From positions 1 through 64,000 of the forward strand of contig JAUGWO010000158.1 of the NCBI GenBank assembly GCA_049724395.1: a stretch of DNA of 64,000 nucleotides, written 5' to 3'. This DNA is from Spongospora subterranea f. sp. subterranea. Taxonomy: Eukaryota; Endomyxa: Phytomyxea; Phytomyxea; Plasmodiophorida. The notes beneath the pieces were generated by a model that was not told the origin of the DNA, made no database searches, and worked only from the letters and a program-made list of their open reading frames with translations. A program made the position numbers and the translations under genes. Numbering within the stretch: position 1 is the stretch's first letter; every line of letters begins with the position of its first letter. Below, one piece after another: positions 59,878 to 64,000 of this stretch.

Positions 59878-60627
59878 ATGTCGGCAGTGCAGAGTCTACA
59901 TCAGGCTCGTGATCAGAACCAAGAATCTATCGACGAACTGGAAGCCATATTCAAACTAGTCAATCAGAACCATAGTAAACACCGCTCTTGTTCTTCAAAT
60001 CATATCAGTTTTTGAGCCAATGAAAGATGGCAATATCGATAGGTCCGGGCTCAAAATGTTGATGGTTCTATTGGGTGTTCCAGCTACAGAGGTTGTCAAA
60101 ACGATTTATTGCCCATTACTGTTTGACCAGCATGGACTGCCTTAGGAAGGAATAGACCTGATGGTGAAAAACGCCGATTTGAATGAAGACGGAGAGATTT
60201 CATTTGAAGAGTTAGTCGTCCGGATTCATCGTTTTATCTACCAAGAGCAACCCACTCTATTAGGTTTTGTACTGCAATGAGTGTCAAAGCTGAATCAATA
60301 GACCCAGCCCAGGTCATTCAAGCTTTTGCAGTGAGTTCAATTTGAAAAGTATTTCGCCGTTTGACTGGTTTCACAGGATATCTCAACTTGCAAAGAGGAC
60401 GGGTATATAGGGGTCGATGAACTCCAGCATGCCTTGACCACCGTTGGAAATCTCTCCAATGTACAAGCCGAAGCTATTGTTTACCAGGTATTGGTATTTT
60501 ATTCATTCACACTATGTTTTTCTTCTCTACGTTCTGAAAAAAACGTCGTCAGCTGGAGACAGATAAGCGCCGTCGGTTCAACTACAAAGAATATGTACGC
60601 TTGCTCACATATCAGAATCCCCAATAA
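59878..60627 (+). CDS. Calmodulin-like EF-hand protein
   Basis: Six exons (59878-59974, 60009-60091, 60146-60263, 60302-60330, 60377-60487, 60553-60627) join in phase over introns of 34, 54, 38, 46 and 65 nt to give 170 residues. EF-hand-like loops: K-D-G-N-I-D-R-S-G-L (degenerate), D-L-N-E-D-G-E-I-S-F-E-E (canonical calcium loop), K-E-D-G-Y-I-G-V-D-E-L (degenerate), then E-T-D-K-R-R-R-F-N-Y-K-E-Y (non-binding). The C-terminus Y-K-E-Y-V-R-L-L matches calmodulin/centrin ends. Only one loop looks able to bind calcium. Calmodulin, centrin or a myosin light chain are all possible relatives. Confidence 0.75.
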
Positions 60628-61104
60628 ACACCACTTTGTTCTTCTGCATATGGATAGCCAAACGAAGTAAACAGGTGTAATTCGGCCAAGTTGGCGTCTC
60701 AGCTTCCGGCGAACTCCTTGTCAAACAGTCACGGACCGTAACGAGATGAACAACGAAGAGGGTTACACCGACCACATAAAGAACGACAACGACAGAACCG
60801 GTAACGGTCTATAGTCGTATAGAAGTTTGGCAGAGGTTGACGACGGACGGCCTGAAGGCTGAAACCGAATTATTTGGATAAAACGTCCTTCAGACCCGTC
60901 ACAGACCTGGTCTGCTTGCCAATTCGGCACTTGCGTTCCTGCAACCGACCAATCATTGTCTGGCAAACGGTTTTTGCGGCCAGCTTTTAGATATAAAAGT
61001 ATTGCTGCATTCCCCTTCTCGGTTGCCGTCTTAACCGAGCCGTTATTTTTTTTTTATATTTTTCCAGTCAACGTTGACGTTAATTAAACTAGTACTGAAA
61101 GTCA
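60628..61104. other. Intergenic region upstream of TM9SF gene
   Basis: About 480 nt. A run of about 11 T near 61045-61055 and a T-rich stretch precede the TM9SF start. No gene was seen. Confidence 0.5.
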
Positions 61105-63041
61105 ATGAAGATTGTTTTCTTGCTGCTGCTCACTTCGATTTACGTTGGCCTTGGGGATGAATCAAACCACCAGGTGCGTCTTTATACCTCTATGGTTTGG
61201 CAAGGAACTTAGCAGTGTTATGATGGTGTAGTATTCGAAAGGCGATCCCGTTATTGTCTGGGTGAATAAAGTTGGGCCGAACTTCAATCCTCAAGAGACA
61301 TATCGTTATGATTCGCTGCCTTTTTGCAAACCTGCAGAAAAAATTGTATCAATCAAGTCTGATTCAATGGGATCTCTTTTTCAAGGCAATGATTTGAGAG
61401 GTATGGTTAATACATTGCTGCAATCTCATTTACTAAAGGGCTATACAGATAGCGGAATCGCAGTCAACTTTCAGGAAGATAGAGCCATATCCAGCACATG
61501 CACTCTGGATTTGACAGAAGATGCTGTTAATGCTTTCAGTGAGGCCATTCAGAACCGATATTGGTACCAGATGTACGTGGATGAACTTCCTATATGGGGT
61601 CCCGTTGGCCAGGTTGATACCGACAAGTCATCACCTTTGATCTGCACACACACGAAACTGGCAATTTCATATAACAATGATCGGATCATACATGTGAATT
61701 TGACGTCCGATGCTTTTAAACCGATTCAAGTGGGTGCCAAGTATCCAATGACCTTTGAAGTAGTTTGGTCCCCTACAGACAAACAATTCGAAGACCGATT
61801 CGATTACTATTTGGATGTGGCCTTCTTCGAGCATCAAATCCATTGGTTCTCTATTTTTAATTCATTTATGATGGTCCTGTTCCTGTGCGGCCTTGTTGCC
61901 CTGGTCTTGATGCGGACACTTCGTAATGATTACGCCAGATATAGTCTCGACGATGATGGTTTCGATCTCGACAATATCGGCGAAGAATCTGGTTGGAAGC
62001 AAGTTCACGGGGACGTATTCCGTGCCCCACTTCGACTCCCGTGGCTCTGTGCGTTTTTTGGCATTGGTCATCACTTCTTTTGCACTTTCGTGATTCTATG
62101 TCTTTTATCAATAGCCGGGAATTCATATCGGTGAGCTACTTTTGTGTTTGCGGGTTTGTTTGCTGATTAGATTTGTAGATGGCGCGGTCTCCTTTTGTCG
62201 AATGCTTTTATAACTTGGTGTTTGACCTCTTTTGTTGGAGGATATTCTTCTGGTTCTTATTATAAGCTCAATGGTGGCCGTGATTGGAAGTATGTTTTCG
62301 TCCTAAGTTTATGCGTTGTTCCTGCTGCTGTCGTTTGCGTTCTGTCATTCGTGAATTTTATCGCGATAAGCTATTCCGCTTCATCTACTCCCCCTGTTTC
62401 TGTAATCTTAACTCTCGTTGCCATCTGGGCATTTATTTGTGCACCATTGATGTTGGTGGGGACAGTTCTTGGCCGCAATCTGGCTAAAGCAGGAAATTTC
62501 CCATGCCGGGTATCGAGTATGAGGAGACCTATTCCTTTAATGCCATGGTACTTTAATGAAACGACACTTGCGTTACTGGGAGGGATCCTTCCTTTCGGGT
62601 CAATTTTGATCGAGATGCATTTTATCTTGACTGCATTATGGAATTACAAGTTCTATTGTAAGTGTGTATTCTACAAATATTTTTGTTCTCATTCTTTGTT
62701 GACCAGACGTATATGGATTCTTGCTTCTCGTATTCGGAATCCTGACAATCGTGACCGTTTGCGTCACCGTCGTAATTATCTATTTTCGGTTGAACAGTGA
62801 AGATTATCGATGGCAATGGATGGCGTTCAATTGTGGTGTCAGCACTGGATTTTACGTATTTCTTTACTGCTGTTATTACTTTGTCTTCAAAACCAAGATG
62901 TCCGGGTTCCTCCAGGACGTATTCTATTTTGGCTATTCACTTTTGCTTGCCTCTGGAGTTTCATTCGTTTGTGGTTCTGTCGCGTTGACCGGGGGCCTCA
63001 TCTTCGTCAATAGGATATATAAGGATATCAAAAGTGACTGA
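61105..63041 (+). CDS. TM9SF1-like nonaspanin (EMP70 family)
   Basis: Nonaspanins are nine-helix proteins of Golgi and endosomes that help sort membrane proteins. Exons 61105-61173, 61232-62130, 62179-62657 and 62707-63041 (introns 58, 48, 49 nt) give 593 residues, the usual size. A signal peptide (M-K-I-V-F-L-L-L-L-T-S) leads to a lumenal domain with V-N-K-V-G-P-N-F-N-P-Q-E-T-Y, the TM9SF1-type block. Nine hydrophobic segments follow: F-N-S-F-M-M-V-L-F-L-C-G-L-V-A-L, a second at F-F-G-I-G-H-H, and so on. The family signatures S-V-I-L-T-L-V-A-I-W-A-F and G-G-I-L-P-F-G-S-I-L-I-E and the C-terminal K-x-D Golgi signal (I-K-S-D at the stop) are present. Confidence 0.94.
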
Positions 63042-63297
63042 TCGCCTTTTACTCGGCCATATAAATATTAGTAAAATAACCTTCCTAATTACAACCATGC
63101 ATTCTTCGAGGTTTTATATCAAAACGTGATTGGAGAAGCTTTTCGCGCATTATGATTCAAAAGCTTTTGGTGCTCGAATGGCCGTTTTCGATTTGCTCCT
63201 TCTTCCCTGTGACCATCAACTGCATGATTTGACGGTAACTGGTATCGACTGGGATAATAATGCACAACATTGGGCTGTCCCAGTTTCGCATCTGACG

Positions 63298-64000
63298 ATG
63301 CAAATATGGATAAGGGGTTATAGAGCACAAATATGTCTAATAATGGCTATTGCCGCTATATATCCAATATGCACAGCAATAATCAGGTATGATCTTGTTG
63401 TTTCAAACGATGGTCTTCATGTTTTACTTCCCGTAATTATCGGCACACCTCCACAATATATCAACCTCATCCTAGACACTGCTAGTTCCGAATTGGTATT
63501 CACTCCATCCCCAAAACAACATGTTCGTTTCCTATTTCTGAACACATCTTAGAGCATATTTGAGCAAGATCACATTTGCGGACAAGGATCATGCTTTAAT
63601 CGTAACCATTCGTTATCAATATGTAACTCATAACTGCAATTACATACAAAAATGTGGTCTGACCGCTGATGCTCTTTGCAGATAATCAGAATATGGCTCA
63701 AGGCGCCGATAGGGCCACCTTGAATCTGTTGATTGATGGAGTGACGGTGACCGATTCAGGTCGCTCCTCTGTTGAAATGGATATTATCTCCATAGTCAAT
63801 GAATCATCGGTTCCTGATGTGCCAGTGCTCTTCCTATTGGTCTCAGACCTGAAGTTCCTTCGGTCAGGAATTCCAGATACATTCCATGAATTCCGCTACT
63901 CCCAAGGGTTATTGGGATTATCTTACGAATCACTAGCTGCGTATTCGTGTTGGAAACCGGAATATAAATCCTGCACTCCATTCCAGCAGCTTGTCAGATT
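63298..64000 (+). CDS. Pepsin-like aspartic protease (A1), N-terminal part
   Basis: The gene runs off the window end. From the ATG at 63298 a hydrophobic signal (A-Q-I-C-L-I-M-A-I-A-A-I-Y) leads to V-I-I-G-T-P-P-Q and the first catalytic Asp in L-D-T-A-S-S-E-L-V-F-T-P. Exon 1 (63298-63522) is followed by a 30-nt intron (63523-63552) that restores the frame. It continues C-G-Q-G-S-C-F-N, and after another intron V-T-V-T-D-S-G and G-L-L-G-L-S-Y-E-S-L-A, the usual pre-flap and post-flap blocks. The usual D-T-G-S is D-T-A-S here, which is tolerated in some family members. The second Asp lies beyond the window. Secreted or vacuolar location is likely. Confidence 0.8.

Overview
This is a gene-dense eukaryotic nuclear window with about 30 protein-coding genes, most of them split by very short introns (usually 45-60 nt, with good candidates of 30-38 nt). 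The gene set points to a fungus or a close fungal relative with a compact genome. Fungal-type families are present: a Zn2Cys6 binuclear-cluster regulator, a GT69 mannosyltransferase-like protein, a CAP10/GT90 glycosyltransferase and a DUF6729-like protein. They sit beside families that yeasts and most Dikarya lack: an augmin HAUS3 subunit, a TRPML-like channel, a REVEILLE/LCL-like SHAQKYF MYB and UCH37. That mix suggests an early-diverging lineage (chytrid or Cryptomycota/Rozellomycota grade). I infer this from gene content only; no species was identified. I saw no convincing tRNA, rRNA or CRISPR.

Layout. 1-3808: a Ty1/copia LTR element on the minus strand, cut by the window start. 4841-9530: CWC25 splicing factor, a flavin-reductase-like protein and two unnamed minus-strand genes. 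9594-19461 (minus strand): sortilin/VPS10, GT69, a tandem-Zn2Cys6/PAS regulator, an unresolved stretch with two small gene models, and a TRPML-like channel. 20427-22420: HAUS3 (+). 22485-41328 (all minus): a protein with a degenerate FYVE-like finger, KHDC4-like KH protein, NLE1, GCN2, a 903-residue conserved-looking unknown, and RPC1 (RNA polymerase III largest subunit). 42357-45024: a DUF6729-like gene and a second gene sharing the same C-terminal cysteine module, flanking MED22. 46351-52000: GT90, UCH37, BMT2 and the LCL-type MYB. 52301-64000: an LRR/coiled-coil protein, a DED1-like pseudohelicase with all ATPase motifs replaced, a SUN-domain protein, an RPP38-like RNase P subunit, an EF-hand protein, a TM9SF1-like nonaspanin and the start of an aspartic protease.

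How the genes relate. There is no operon logic; neighbours are mostly unrelated housekeeping genes packed head to tail or convergently, with gaps down to about 30 nt. Themes recur: endosome/Golgi traffic (VPS10, TRPML, FYVE-like, TM9SF), RNA and ribosome machinery (CWC25, KHDC4, NLE1, BMT2, RPP38, RPC1, GCN2), glycosylation (GT69, GT90), spindle/nuclear envelope (HAUS3, SUN) and transcription (Zn2Cys6/PAS, MED22, LCL-MYB).

Most interesting observations: (1) the DED1-like gene at 55080-57100, whose motifs I, II, III and VI are all replaced while the fold-length sequence and splice sites are kept; (2) the shared C-x12-C-x4-C-x8-C tail module in two genes facing each other across MED22; (3) a plant-clock-like LCL MYB outside plants; (4) introns of 26-38 nt and a 13-nt exon. 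Exon coordinates were worked out by hand from reading frames and GT/AG sites and need transcript support.
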